64,000 nt of DNA from Eutreptiella sp. 'Long Island Sound 2002' (GCA_964036045.1 OZ038397.1:25135342-25199341), one strand, 5' to 3'. Counted from the stretch's first letter, positions 1 through 8,600 are shown. The notes: generated by a model from the sequence alone, not told the origin. Numbers and translations are program-made.

Positions 1-1
1 C

Positions 2-145
2 GGCCTCAATGGTCCATGTGGTGATTGCTTCCATGATCATTGCATGTGCAATCGCGGGTTTCCCCATATATCCATCGTCTGTCTTCCGGATGCTATGCTT
101 TCCCGGTGGTTTTCTTCTGTTGCACAAGAACGGGTCATCGTCTAA
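2..145 (+). pseudogene. 3' end of BTB-kelch gene (partial copy)
   Basis: An open frame from base 2 to the TAA at 143-145 encodes the last 47 residues of the same protein found at 14670-15947, with one His-to-Asp difference in the motif LPHAML. Only the part inside the inverted repeat is present. Whether the rest lies left of the window, or this is an orphan 3' fragment made by the palindrome, cannot be decided here. Confidence 0.8.
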
Positions 146-422
146 TACACCCGTATGTTGGTAGGAGTGGCGTGTCATTCGGTACCCGCGACTACCCCCA
201 CCCCCCTTGCATAGTAAGCGCCTGTGCATAGTAAGCCGGGGGGGGGGGGGGGGGGCGAGGAAACCGTCACTTTCTGTTTTACAGAATTTCGTAAAAAGGT
301 CAGATATTGAGCTTGTCCTGTACGTTCGCTGGCTTGAGTGAGTAGTTTTATTGGTGCATTGTTCTGTGCATCGGATTTCTTGCTTCCAAGGCAGTCCATT
401 TCGCTTTGTTGCCACTTTACCC
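146..422. other. Spacer with an 18-base G run
   Basis: No gene seen. It holds a G run at 238-255 (19 C in the mirrored position of the right arm) and lies upstream of the Ala/Lys-rich ORF. The homopolymer length difference is typical of slippage or sequencing error. Confidence 0.5.
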
Positions 423-626
423 ATGAATGCCAAGCCTGCTGCCAAGGCTGCCAATTCGCGTGCCAAACCCTCAGCCAAGAGTGCAGCCAAACCTGCTGCC
501 AAGGTGGCAGCCAGAGCTGCAACCAGGCCAGGACCATCCCCTGAGGGGGGGGGGGGGTCCTACCGCACACCTCAGGCTGGTCCCAAGTCAGGTTTTCATC
601 ATGCCCCTACGAAAAGACAGGTATAG
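423..626 (+). CDS. Ala/Lys-rich histone-H1-like small protein (left copy)
   Basis: ATG at 423. The first 40 residues are an Ala-Lys-Pro alternation (AKPAAKAANS, AKPSAKSAAKPAAK) like the C-terminal tails of histone H1 or basic DNA-packaging proteins; no globular winged-helix domain is visible. A run of 13 G at 545-557 follows the Pro-Gly stretch. The right-arm copy has 12 bases there, so the two copies read different C-termini; this one ends after about 67 residues. A DNA-binding role is inferred only from composition. Low-complexity translation in a GC-rich repeat is the main alternative. Confidence 0.4.
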   Translation: MNAKPAAKAANSRAKPSAKSAAKPAAKVAARAATRPGPSPEGGGGSYRTPQAGPKSGFHHAPTKRQV

Positions 627-842
627 TGCTGTAGACCCAGTGGTGGTACAGCCAAAGAAAAGTCGAACTAACCCTAACCCCCAAAATGCCGGAAAAAAAA
701 TAACACTTCATACAATACAGCCTGGTCATGAGACCGTCGGCTGTCGGCTGTAGGCATTGCACTACCACAACACAAAAGTCAAGATAAGCGAGACAAAGAT
801 AGACCGCGCCTCAGCGTTTTTCTCCATGTGTCTCCTGCTGAC

Positions 843-1373
843 TCAGGCAAATATTGTGGTGTCCGATGTGCACCATGGATTGTTCGGTGGACGCCGGTCA
901 CCAGCATATGGCAGTGCTAGACTATGATTCACAAGAATCTCAGACAAAAGGCTATCTGTAGCTGCAAAGTATAGGTCTCCCAGTACCCGTCCACCATATT
1001 TATCCCATTTTCTGATGATCGTTGTTGTCACCGCATTGGCAGACAGCAGATTCTGTACAAAGGCTGTGGCTGTATCGGCCAGAGCACGCTCGTATTCGCA
1101 ATCAGCTCGCCATCCCTTTTCGGGTGTGTCGATCCCGCAGATGCGTAGCAACAACTCCGGGCGCAAGGGGGCTGGCAGGTACGCGGCATCAATGACCAGT
1201 GTGTCCCCGTCAATCACACGTAGTACGTCATGTTTGTATTGAGCCACTGTCACCTCACCTTTCACCGAGCGATGGCCGTTAATTTGATCCAAATGTCGCC
1301 CGCAAAAGTAGTATAGCGAAAGCATCGCTGTTGTGCCAACAAACAAAAGCATTGTCAGACTCTTCGTTGCCAT
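843..1373 (-). CDS. Staphylococcal-nuclease-like protein, membrane anchored (left copy)
   Basis: 176 aa with ATG at 1373. Residues 5-24 form a hydrophobic N-terminal anchor or signal (SLTMLLFVGTTAMLSLYYF). The rest is a thermonuclease (SNase) fold: IDGDT at 54-58, RICGIDTPE at 77-85, and KYGGR at 125-129. R77, E85 and R129 align with the catalytic Arg/Glu/Arg of the family, and D82 with a Ca2+ ligand. A Ca2+-dependent nuclease acting on DNA or RNA at a membrane or outside the cell is expected. The length suits a single SNase domain. It is transcribed in the same direction as the recombinase upstream, 96 bp away. A TATA-like box lies at 1393-1402. Confidence 0.88.
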   Translation of the reverse strand: MATKSLTMLLFVGTTAMLSLYYFCGRHLDQINGHRSVKGEVTVAQYKHDVLRVIDGDTLVIDAAYLPAPLRPELLLRICGIDTPEKGWRADCEYERALADTATAFVQNLLSANAVTTTIIRKWDKYGGRVLGDLYFAATDSLLSEILVNHSLALPYAGDRRPPNNPWCTSDTTIFA

Positions 1374-1392
1374 TTGTGATTATTTCTCTTGT

Positions 1393-1402
1393 TATTTATA
1401 GA
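1393..1402 (-). promoter_or_regulatory. TATA-like box before nuclease gene (left)
   Basis: Mirror of 13413-13422 on the minus strand, same sequence and same spacing to the nuclease ATG at 1373. Confidence 0.45.
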
Positions 1403-1469
1403 CGAAGAATGTGGTTATGGCCCGTTGTCACTTTATGTAGTTCCGATGGAGGCCCTATTTGTTTTTTTT

Positions 1470-3269
1470 TCACGTTGTGCGTCTGGTGAGGTCCTTTTTC
1501 CCATGTATGCGTGCAAGTAGAGCCAAAGCTTTTGCCTGAATGTCATCAACGGCGGCCGTGGCTGGCTCGGTCGCACTGCTTGTTGTGCTCTCTTCGAAGG
1601 ACCATGGATTTTGCAATCGAATATCCAGTAAATCCCAATCCCTCATAGGCACACTGGAAGCCCGGACAAACTTACACTTTGCAGCCACCTTCTGTTGCAC
1701 GTCGATCACATCGAGCTTTGCATATTTTTGTGCGGTGGTGCTTGCACTCCTGTGTCCAATCCAGGCAGCGATAATGTCCATGGAAACCCCCCGTGACACC
1801 ATCAGATGTACACAGGTATGACGGAAAGTGTGAGGAATGGCATGCTGTCCAATTACACCTGAGCGTCTGAACACACGGCCACACAGTCGCCGAATGTACG
1901 AGGTAGATATGGGTTGCTTCGGATCCTTCAAGCTCGGAAAAATGTATTCGGAATAGCTCGGTCGCATTTCCCGAAACCAACGAGCCAGTAGTATGCGGCA
2001 TGGGTCCGATACAACAAGCGTCCTGGTAACGTTTCCCTTTTCTCTCGTCACCAATTCACTGGGAATGAATGTCCATTCAAGTTGCGCTGGTAGTTTGTCT
2101 TCCACGGTGGCACAGCGGATATGTGCAAACTGCATAAAAGCGAGGCCTTCTATGCGGACAAAAAACATCAATACGATCAAGCGCTCCTCGGTTGTCAGGC
2201 ACGAATCAAGAATTCTTATGCCTTCGTCGGGTGTGAAGGCATATTTTGTCCTGTGAGCCTCTGTGGTTGTGACTATTCTGTCCCGGATGGACATCAACTG
2301 TGCCCGCAGGCTCTCCATTCTGCCGTTATCAACCATTCGCTTCGGCTCCTCTTCTTCTCCATTTGATGACCAAAAGGCACAATCATGCATGGGGCCCAGG
2401 CCTGTGGGTCGCGGAACATAGGGTGGGCCACTTTTGACAACATGTTCCTGGAAGCCGCGGAGCCAGCATATGTGACGTTTGAAATTTATCATACACAGAT
2501 GGTCCCTGCCTCTTGGCCGATCCCTGTACCTCTGTAGCCAGCATTCACTTGAAACCCCCTGCAACAATTCTAGCAAATTTGAGGTGCAAACAGGATGGTT
2601 TTGTGAAGCATAAATCGGCGGGTAATGCTCGGGGCCGGTGTCACTCCCAAAGACCAATTGATCAAGTAGTAGCATGATTCGGCGGAGGCTCGCCTTGGAG
2701 GTTGTTGCCAGAACCTTTCGATGCATTTCCACTGCAAAGTAATGGTTGGATGTATAGCGGACAGAGTCAAGTGGCATCCGGCGTACATGTAGGGGAAGGG
2801 CGTGATGTACCAGGAACGAAGTGTGTTTTGATCTACGGGCGTGGATTTTCATACCACGCAACGGACGTGACGCAGGGTTTATTGCACATGCCAGAGGGGG
2901 TGACACATGCATCAGACATCGCGAGACTCCAGTAGTAATGGCTGCCCTGTACTTCAGACCCCACCTCGACTTCTGCTGTATACCCTGCCATAGCCCTGCA
3001 GCACACTGACACTCGGAGGGTGAGCAGGATTCACGAAGGCGACGGATATCCCGCACATCCCCATCGTATGCCATGCATAGATTGAATTGGACAACAAGGT
3101 TGTGGAGATGCATCATGCATAGATATGTGCGCAGTTTGGGGTATTCTTCATGCACCTTTCTTGCAATGCCACTGTATGCCTCTGCGATGGCCGGTGGCAA
3201 GCCACTACACCATTGTGCATTGCGATTGGTTAGGCGCGTGACAATTGATGTTACCACATGCTGTTCCAT
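1470..3269 (-). CDS. Tyrosine recombinase, left copy with damaged box I
   Basis: 599 aa from ATG at 3269. The C-terminal half is a phage-integrase-type catalytic domain with HTFR (HxxR), GHRS and the nucleophile region AQKYAK all present. Relative to the right copy it lacks exactly 9 bp, which removes T-G-V just before the first catalytic arginine: FFVTGVRIEG becomes FFVRIEG. The deletion lies between two GTC triplets, so slippage is likely. The box I arginine remains but its spacing is altered, so activity is doubtful. The N-terminal about 300 residues are unlike any family I recognise and hold several Cys/His. The frame stays open throughout. Confidence 0.85.
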   Translation of the reverse strand: MEQHVVTSIVTRLTNRNAQWCSGLPPAIAEAYSGIARKVHEEYPKLRTYLCMMHLHNLVVQFNLCMAYDGDVRDIRRLRESCSPSECQCAAGLWQGIQQKSRWGLKYRAAITTGVSRCLMHVSPPLACAINPASRPLRGMKIHARRSKHTSFLVHHALPLHVRRMPLDSVRYTSNHYFAVEMHRKVLATTSKASLRRIMLLLDQLVFGSDTGPEHYPPIYASQNHPVCTSNLLELLQGVSSECWLQRYRDRPRGRDHLCMINFKRHICWLRGFQEHVVKSGPPYVPRPTGLGPMHDCAFWSSNGEEEEPKRMVDNGRMESLRAQLMSIRDRIVTTTEAHRTKYAFTPDEGIRILDSCLTTEERLIVLMFFVRIEGLAFMQFAHIRCATVEDKLPAQLEWTFIPSELVTREKGNVTRTLVVSDPCRILLARWFREMRPSYSEYIFPSLKDPKQPISTSYIRRLCGRVFRRSGVIGQHAIPHTFRHTCVHLMVSRGVSMDIIAAWIGHRSASTTAQKYAKLDVIDVQQKVAAKCKFVRASSVPMRDWDLLDIRLQNPWSFEESTTSSATEPATAAVDDIQAKALALLARIHGKKDLTRRTT

Positions 3270-3356
3270 CTATGTCAGTATGTATGAGATGTCAACCATT
3301 ATGTTGCTTGGTGGGTGGAATGAGATAGTACCTTGCATCGCATTATGCGCTCCTCT
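3209..3356. repeat. 148-bp direct repeat, copy 1 (recombinase 5' end)
   Basis: Identical except for about two bases to 5718-5865, offset 2509 bp in direct orientation. It contains the first 61 bp of the left recombinase gene plus 87 bp upstream. The two copies flank the kinase cassette. With the mirrored arm there are four copies in all. Confidence 0.92.
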
Positions 3357-3925
3357 TGCTACCAGGGTTGAAGCGTATGCAGAGGCTCGGGGCTATGCAA
3401 TCTCTGCCATACTGGAGTTTGTTGTAGCGTGTGCGTGTACGTAGCGTGTGCGACCTGTGCGACAACCATCGGCCAGATTCTTGGTTTTTTTTTTGCTCTA
3501 TATGGTCTGTGCATTCTACGCCGACAACAGAAAAAATTCTGAGGTTTTTATATGTGGCAATGGCCACCTACACATGCCTCACACAGAAAGCAAAGTGTCA
3601 CTGGTTGGAACAGGACGGATACAATATGTTTTCCTGACTGGGATACTGTTGCCGACAAGGGCCTTTTTTGCCGTGGAAACAGTCATATTGAGACTGTTGC
3701 ATCTCTTCTCAATGCTTGGTACACTTTTTGCAGCATTTGCGAAGTTGAGGAACCAATCAGTCGGCCGCTTCTGGTGCTATCTCGATTGCTATACTGTCCA
3801 TATCCCTTGTTGCAAAAAAAAACCCAGATCAGCGGATCAACTAACAGATCAGGCGTTAGGGCGTCATTCTCCTACCCACTGACAAATAATCTCTCCTCTA
3901 GAGACAAAAAAAAAGTCGGATAAAA
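3357..3925. other. Divergent intergenic region between recombinase and kinase (left)
   Basis: About 570 bp between the divergent recombinase (minus) and kinase (plus) genes; the mirror is 10880-11449. It probably holds both promoters. A 123-codon frame with ATG at 3552 and stop at 3921-3923 survives in both arms (10882-11253 on the right) and ends two bases before the kinase ATG. It has no recognisable domain, so whether it is a real small gene is unclear. Confidence 0.4.
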
Positions 3926-5212
3926 ATGCCGAAACGTCTACACGAGGCCTCAACATCTGACTCCAAGCTGCATTTCCTCCCAGAACCCGTGCTTCATGGC
4001 AAGCGAAACAAGGGGCTGGTCTGGGGCACCCTGATATCCGACCGTCACGGGCGAACGTACTACAATACCATTCGCAAAACGGTTGCCAACACGGAAATTC
4101 CTGCAGTCACGCAGCAACTGGTGAAGGGGAACCGCAACGTTGGATGGTACTTCCAGGGGGCATTTAATGACCCCCGATTGTTCAAGGAGTGGTCGTCCCT
4201 GCTGGACACCCTGCGAGACACCCCACACCACAATGTGCTGCACGTACTGGAATGGCAACAATCAATCAATCAACAAACATCCGCTGCTGTGTATCACATC
4301 TACACGCCTGTGTGCGTGGGCGGCACGCTTGCCAATATTTTGGAAAGTGCACAGGGCGAACACCAACCATTGTGGTACCGCAACTTCCCAGTACTACGAC
4401 GTCACTTCATGCACGGGGCCTGGCAGGGCTTGCGCCACCTCAACGACACTCTGGGGTTGCTGCACTACGACTTGAAACCAGCCAACATCTTTGTGCACCA
4501 GGACAGCGCCACCTCGCCACCCCATGCTGTGCTCGGGGACATCGATGGGGTGGTACAACGCAACGCATGCTACGACGGGGTGCACCCAATCGGCACCATA
4601 TGCTACGGCAGCCCGTTCCCCAGCTGCGACTGGCGGGGGGATGCGGTACCCATGGCGCTGTGCACGTTTCTGGTTGTGTGGAATGTGCTACCTACCAACC
4701 CTCAAGGCTTCAAGGGGCGCCCACTACCGCACTACGACTACTGGTTCATACATTGCTACAAGCAGCTACTGGAGCAGATGCCCCACTTCTCTCTCGCCGA
4801 GTACTGGGGCTGGGTACCCCCTACCGTACTCACACACGCATGGTCCCAGGTCCTCAGCGATCAAGGAAAACTGGGTACCCCAACGCCAATCCGTGTGTAC
4901 ACGCTCTTTGCAGACCATCTACGGCATATGGTACCGCCTGAGGAACTTGGGAACTTCGCCGACATGCTGCAGGCGCTCGATGACCCTCCGGAACAAGCGG
5001 CCCGCCTGTGGCCTGACAACTTTTCTCGGCTCTTCAACCACTTCGAAGACTGGCTGCGGTACGACCCCAATTCACCGAACCATGTGCAGCAGTGGCAGGC
5101 TTGGTTGGCGGCCTACAACGCACATGACAAAGCATCAATGGAAGAGTATCCACCAGCAAAACTGCGGCGACCGCTTTGGTCCTTGTCCAGTTTCTTCGCT
5201 CGTCACAAGTGA
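3926..5212 (+). CDS. Protein-kinase-like protein (left, intact)
   Basis: 428 aa, ATG at 3926 preceded by an A-rich leader. A Ser/Thr-kinase-like catalytic loop is clear: HYDLKPANIF with His180, Asp182, Lys184 and Asn187. GDIDG at 204-208 stands where DFG would be, an unusual variant. An APE-like segment may be the GTICYGSPFPSCDWRGDA stretch that follows. The N-lobe is divergent: no clean glycine loop or VAxK lysine is obvious. Phosphorylation of unknown targets is inferred; a low-activity or pseudokinase is possible because of the altered DFG. This copy has no frameshift, unlike the right one. Confidence 0.8.
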   Translation: MPKRLHEASTSDSKLHFLPEPVLHGKRNKGLVWGTLISDRHGRTYYNTIRKTVANTEIPAVTQQLVKGNRNVGWYFQGAFNDPRLFKEWSSLLDTLRDTPHHNVLHVLEWQQSINQQTSAAVYHIYTPVCVGGTLANILESAQGEHQPLWYRNFPVLRRHFMHGAWQGLRHLNDTLGLLHYDLKPANIFVHQDSATSPPHAVLGDIDGVVQRNACYDGVHPIGTICYGSPFPSCDWRGDAVPMALCTFLVVWNVLPTNPQGFKGRPLPHYDYWFIHCYKQLLEQMPHFSLAEYWGWVPPTVLTHAWSQVLSDQGKLGTPTPIRVYTLFADHLRHMVPPEELGNFADMLQALDDPPEQAARLWPDNFSRLFNHFEDWLRYDPNSPNHVQQWQAWLAAYNAHDKASMEEYPPAKLRRPLWSLSSFFARHK

Positions 5213-5907
5213 GTTTTTGGCGCAAAAAAAACACAAAATGTCACCATGATCAGGGTTTTACGCAAACACCCTAGGCTTAATTCAGGAACAGGGACCCACC
5301 CACCTAGAACTTTGGCATACTCACAGACCAACAAACCACAATCCACGTACCCAACTGCAGTACAACAAAGCATGGGAGTGCGCAATATTACACACACTGA
5401 GAATCTCGATGACACTGTGTACAAATCTTGAAGCCGAAAATTTACAAGACTGTGTATGGGTGCCTGGCATTCTTAGGGGTCTCCCAAAATCAGTCAGACG
5501 GAAATGATGAACGTCGCCTGTCACAATTTCTACTTGGTGAGATTGGTGAGATCCTTCATCCCTCCGAGGTCATATCGGTACCAATATTGCGCAACATTTA
5601 CCAGAGCTGCTGCTGATCCACCAATCAGAACAGTGGTATCCTGTCTGGTAGAATGGCAGTCCCCAACCAATCACTCACCACCAGCACTGCTAGGGTTAGA
5701 GTTAGGGTCAGGATTAGACCATTGTGCATTGCGATTGGTTAGGCGCGTGACAATTGATGTTACCACATGCTGTTCCATCTATGTCAGTATGTATGAGACG
5801 TCAACCATTATGTTGCTCGGTGGGTGGAATGAGATAGTACCTTGCATCGCATTATGCGCTCCTCTCATTCTTATGGGTCTCCCAAAATCACTCAGGCTGC
5901 TTATGAT
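5213..5907. repeat. Mosaic of short direct repeats, left arm
   Basis: No convincing gene. A motif of the type GGGTCTCCCAAAATCA occurs near 5478 and 5876. A block of about 40 bp beginning CCACCAGCACT and holding TTAGGG-like repeats occurs at 5678-5719 and 5926-5966. The 148-bp recombinase 5' copy lies between them. The pattern suggests repeated local duplication or recombination. Mirrored at 8902-9596. Confidence 0.75.
5718..5865. repeat. 148-bp direct repeat, copy 2
   Basis: Second copy of 3209-3356, lying inside a mosaic of other short duplications (5470-5970). It holds the first 20 recombinase codons and their upstream DNA but no recombinase body, so it is either an orphan promoter/N-terminus or a recombination site. 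Confidence 0.92.
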
Positions 5908-6129
5908 TTAGACGGGAATGTAACCACCAGCACTACTAGGGTTAGGGTTAGGGTCAGGATTAGCAGCTGCATCCTGTACCATACCATCAATCTTATTCTT
6001 GATGCTAGAAAGACCATCATCACAGGACTTGATATTACTATTATCGTTTGATATCGCTACTTTGCATCTGCCTATCGCAGCCTTAATTGCAGTTACTTTA
6101 TTGTTGACATCCGCTACAGTAATTGTCAT
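5908..6129 (-). CDS. 73-aa hypothetical protein (left copy)
   Basis: Begins MTITVADVNNKVTAIKAAIG with ATG at 6129 just after an A/T run. The first about 50 residues look helical or coiled-coil. The tail is Asn-Asp-Pro-rich (NPDPNPNPSS) and is encoded by a tandem TTAGGG-type repeat read on the minus strand (CCCTAA). The copies differ by one residue (Ala or Asp before GGYIPV). No family recognised. Conservation in both arms favours a real gene, but the arms are too alike for this to be strong. Confidence 0.55.
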   Translation of the reverse strand: MTITVADVNNKVTAIKAAIGRCKVAISNDNSNIKSCDDGLSSIKNKIDGMVQDAAANPDPNPNPSSAGGYIPV

Positions 6130-6209
6130 TTTTTTTTGTATATTACAAAGGTCTGACGCAATATGTAAATATTTTCATGTGACATGACCTCGCTGCCCCC
6201 CATAGGCAA

Positions 6210-6511
6210 TCAAATAGAAATCATGAATCGTTGTTTCTGAAACACAAGTATTCCATATTCTGCTGCTCCACTATGCATGGCATGTGCTGTAGTGGCAACG
6301 GAGAGAAAGCATGCCGCAGTTTGTCGTCTGGTTTGGGGAGACAATAGGACATACCACCGCAGTACGAAAGGAAATAGCAGTACAACTCTAGCAACCTGCC
6401 ACCCCAATGTCCAAAATGGAAGCGCTTCGTGTGTCAATTAAGTCCACGTCACGAACTAATACCAGACCCGTGTCCATTGCATGATCTTTGCGCACCCTAG
6501 CCCACCTCATA
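6210..6511 (-). pseudogene. Small membrane protein, left copy, frameshifted
   Basis: Mirror of 8304-8600. An AATT insertion near 6436-6439 shifts the frame before the membrane segment, so the ATG no longer leads into the hydrophobic part; the rest stays readable down to 6210. Confidence 0.6.
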
Positions 6512-6685
6512 GCCGTTGATAGGTGTGAAATGGACACGATGCTCCTCCATTCGTACCTTATAGCTGGTCGGAGGTGTTAAATAATCATCATCCTCATCCT
6601 CATCCTCATCCTCATACCAACCATGATGAGTAATGAGCATTACTGATCCTGTGAATAAACCAGAGGATTGATGATCAGCTGCCAT
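6497..6685 (-). CDS. 62-aa acidic ORF (left copy)
   Basis: Mirror of 8129-8317 with identical translation, including the Glu/Asp run from the GAGGAT microsatellite. Same doubts apply. Confidence 0.3.
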   Translation of the reverse strand: MAADHQSSGLFTGSVMLITHHGWYEDEDEDEDDDYLTPPTSYKVRMEEHRVHFTPINGYEVG

Positions 6686-7686
6686 CCAACAATGTTTCGG
6701 CTTTTGAAAACCGATTCCGTATTGATGACCCTGAAGTCGGTGTAGTCATTGTCCATGAGACGCTTTGGCCGTGGACCCTGTGACTCTGTGTCGGATGATC
6801 TTTTACGAGTCACTGTAGGGGGGTCGCCATAATGAGTGGGGTGGTGGAGTATAGGTGGTGGTGGAGTGGTGGAGGGTTGGTGGCTGAGTGGTGTGGTGGT
6901 GAACAGTGGTGATGAAGTGGTGGAATGTTGGAACGGTGGTGCTGCGGCAACCTGCTCCGTGTTGATCATGTTTGGGTGCTGGGTTTGGGCGCTGGTAATG
7001 TAGTCATTGTCCCTAAAACGTTTTGGCCGGCGACCCTGTGACCCTGTGTCGGATGATCTTTTACGAGTCACTGTATGGTGGCCATGACGAGTAGGGTGGT
7101 GGGGTGGTGGTGGGGTGGTAGACTGTTGGTCGCGGAGTCCTGTGGTGGTGAATGGCGGTTGTGCAGTGGTGGAGTGTTGGTTGTCTAGCAGTGCGGTAGT
7201 GGGAGGATGGTCGGCTGCGGCGACCTGATCCGTGTTGATCATGTTCGGGTATATGAATATGCCGCTGGTAATCATAGTTGTAGTCAATATCAGTACATCC
7301 AACGGGGATTGCAACAGGTGTTGCATCGTCATTGGTACCTTGTTCTGTAAGCTTGTCCACGCATGTTGGGTTGTGGGTGGCGATAGTGGTGTTGGTGGTG
7401 GTGGTCTGCTGCTGACATTGTCGTTTTGTGACCAACCGCTAGATAATGTGCCGATTATGCATACCACTGATTCATACATTTGCAGTTGACAGTCGATATC
7501 CAATGCGGATATTTCACTGATGGACGTATCGACATTGCCAGCCGGTTCTTCCTGGATCTCATTGCTTTGTAGACAATCAGAACAATCCTGACGCACAAGC
7601 TGAATCATTATGTCCGACCCCAGTTTCATACCTACCTCCGACGCAGTGGCATTATTTCTTATTCTACTGGACATGGCCGCCGTCAT
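6640..7686 (-). CDS. Pro/Thr-rich protein with duplicated NLS-like module, spans palindrome centre
   Basis: About 348 aa from ATG at 7686. The N-terminal about 110 residues are ordinary in composition. They are followed by Pro/Thr/His-rich low complexity built as two related modules of about 85 residues. Each module starts NMINT(D/E)QVAAA and ends TVTRKRSSDT, SQG, RPKR, DNDY; the paired basic clusters look like bipartite nuclear localisation signals. The 717-bp palindrome spacer encodes the N-terminal half, so only this orientation yields a full protein. No family recognised; a disordered nuclear or virion-type protein is one possibility. Confidence 0.6.
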   Translation of the reverse strand: MTAAMSSRIRNNATASEVGMKLGSDIMIQLVRQDCSDCLQSNEIQEEPAGNVDTSISEISALDIDCQLQMYESVVCIIGTLSSGWSQNDNVSSRPPPPTPLSPPTTQHAWTSLQNKVPMTMQHLLQSPLDVLILTTTMITSGIFIYPNMINTDQVAAADHPPTTALLDNQHSTTAQPPFTTTGLRDQQSTTPPPPHHPTRHGHHTVTRKRSSDTGSQGRRPKRFRDNDYITSAQTQHPNMINTEQVAAAPPFQHSTTSSPLFTTTPLSHQPSTTPPPPILHHPTHYGDPPTVTRKRSSDTESQGPRPKRLMDNDYTDFRVINTESVFKSRNIVGWQLIINPLVYSQDQ

Positions 7687-7765
7687 CTGAATCACCTCTT
7701 TTGTAGCCCGCCTTGTGTTGATGATATGTGTTTCACGCCAAGTTGTAGAACTGGTAAACTGCCGC
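7049..7765. other. Central single-copy spacer of the palindrome
   Basis: 717 bp present once between the arms. It encodes the N-terminal half of the minus-strand Pro/Thr-rich protein. Both edges touch the same CCCTGTGACCCTGTG motif, which recurs inside the gene, consistent with a junction at a short repeat. Confidence 0.85.
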
Positions 7766-7769
7766 CACA

Positions 7770-8174
7770 GGGTCACAGGGTCGCCGGCCAAAACGTTTTA
7801 GGGACAATGACTACATTACCAGCGCCCAAACCCAGCACCCAAACATGATCAACACGGAGCAGGTTGCCGCAGCACCACCGTTCCAACATTCCACCACTTC
7901 ATCACCACTGTTCACCACCACACCACTCAGCCACCAACCCTCCACCACTCCACCACCACCTATACTCCACCACCCCACTCATTATGGCGACCCCCCTACA
8001 GTGACTCGTAAAAGATCATCCGACACAGAGTCACAGGGTCCACGGCCAAAGCGTCTCATGGACAATGACTACACCGACTTCAGGGTCATCAATACGGAAT
8101 CGGTTTTCAAAAGCCGAAACATTGTTGGATGGCAGCTGATCATCAATCCTCTGGTTTATTTACAGGATCAGTAA
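7770..8174 (+). pseudogene. C-terminal module of Pro/Thr-rich protein (right arm)
   Basis: The right arm holds only the second module and C-terminus of the 6640-7686 protein. Upstream the frame runs into stops in the spacer, so the 5' half is missing. First in-frame ATG is at 7845 (MINTEQVAAA). Confidence 0.7.
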
Positions 8175-8317
8175 TGCTCATTACTCATCATGGTTGGTAT
8201 GAGGATGAGGATGAGGATGAGGATGATGATTATTTAACACCTCCGACCAGCTATAAGGTACGAATGGAGGAGCATCGTGTCCATTTCACACCTATCAACG
8301 GCTATGAGGTGGGCTAG
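8129..8317 (+). CDS. 62-aa acidic ORF (right copy)
   Basis: Begins MAADHQSSGLFTGSVMLITH and contains an acidic run (EDEDEDEDDD) encoded by a GAGGAT hexanucleotide repeat at about 8200-8228. It overlaps the end of the Pro/Thr-rich frame by 46 bp and the small membrane ORF by 14 bp in other frames. It is identical to the mirrored ORF at 6497-6685. Overlap and low complexity make it doubtful. Confidence 0.3.
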   Translation: MAADHQSSGLFTGSVMLITHHGWYEDEDEDEDDDYLTPPTSYKVRMEEHRVHFTPINGYEVG

Positions 8318-8600
8318 GGTGCGCAAAGATCATGCAATGGACATGGGTCTGGTATTGGTTCGTGACATGGACTTGACACACAAAGCGCTTCCATTTTGGA
8401 CATTGGGCTGGCAGGTTGCTAGAGTTGTACTGCTATTTCCTTTCGTACTGCGGTGGTATGTCCTATTGTCTCCCCAAACCAGACGACTAACTGCGGCATG
8501 CTTTCTCTCCGTTGCCACTACAGCACATGCCATGCATAGTGGAGCAGCAGAATATGGAATACTTGTGTTTCAGAAACAACGATTCATGATTTCTATTTGA
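8304..8600 (+). CDS. Small membrane protein (right copy)
   Basis: About 98 aa from ATG at 8304. The segment WQVARVVLLFPFVLRWYVLL (roughly residues 41-60) is a plausible single transmembrane helix, followed by a second moderately hydrophobic stretch. No family recognised. The left copy is broken by a 4-bp insertion, so this is the intact version. The start could also be an upstream in-frame GTG at 8277. Confidence 0.45.
   Translation: MRWARVRKDHAMDMGLVLVRDMDLTHKALPFWTLGWQVARVVLLFPFVLRWYVLLSPQTRRLTAACFLSVATTAHAMHSGAAEYGILVFQKQRFMISI

Larger units (their letters stand above)
1..7048. repeat. Left arm of 14.8-kb inverted repeat
   Basis: Reverse complement of 7766-14814. Paired positions sum to 14815 at the outer end, 14805-14809 in the middle and 14814 at the inner end, so only small indels separate the arms. 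Differences include 13 against 12 G near 550, a 9-bp deletion in the left recombinase near 2160, a 4-bp deletion in the right kinase near 9895 and an AATT insertion near 6437. Scattered substitutions are also seen, which argues against a simple read-foldback copy. Homology is still present at base 1, so the outer limit is unknown. Confidence 0.95.

Noticed and set aside
175-570. Minus-strand frame rich in Trp/Leu/Gln opposite the Ala/Lys-rich ORF
   Set aside because: Antisense shadow of the AK-rich repeat; composition is an artefact of reading GC-rich repeats backwards.
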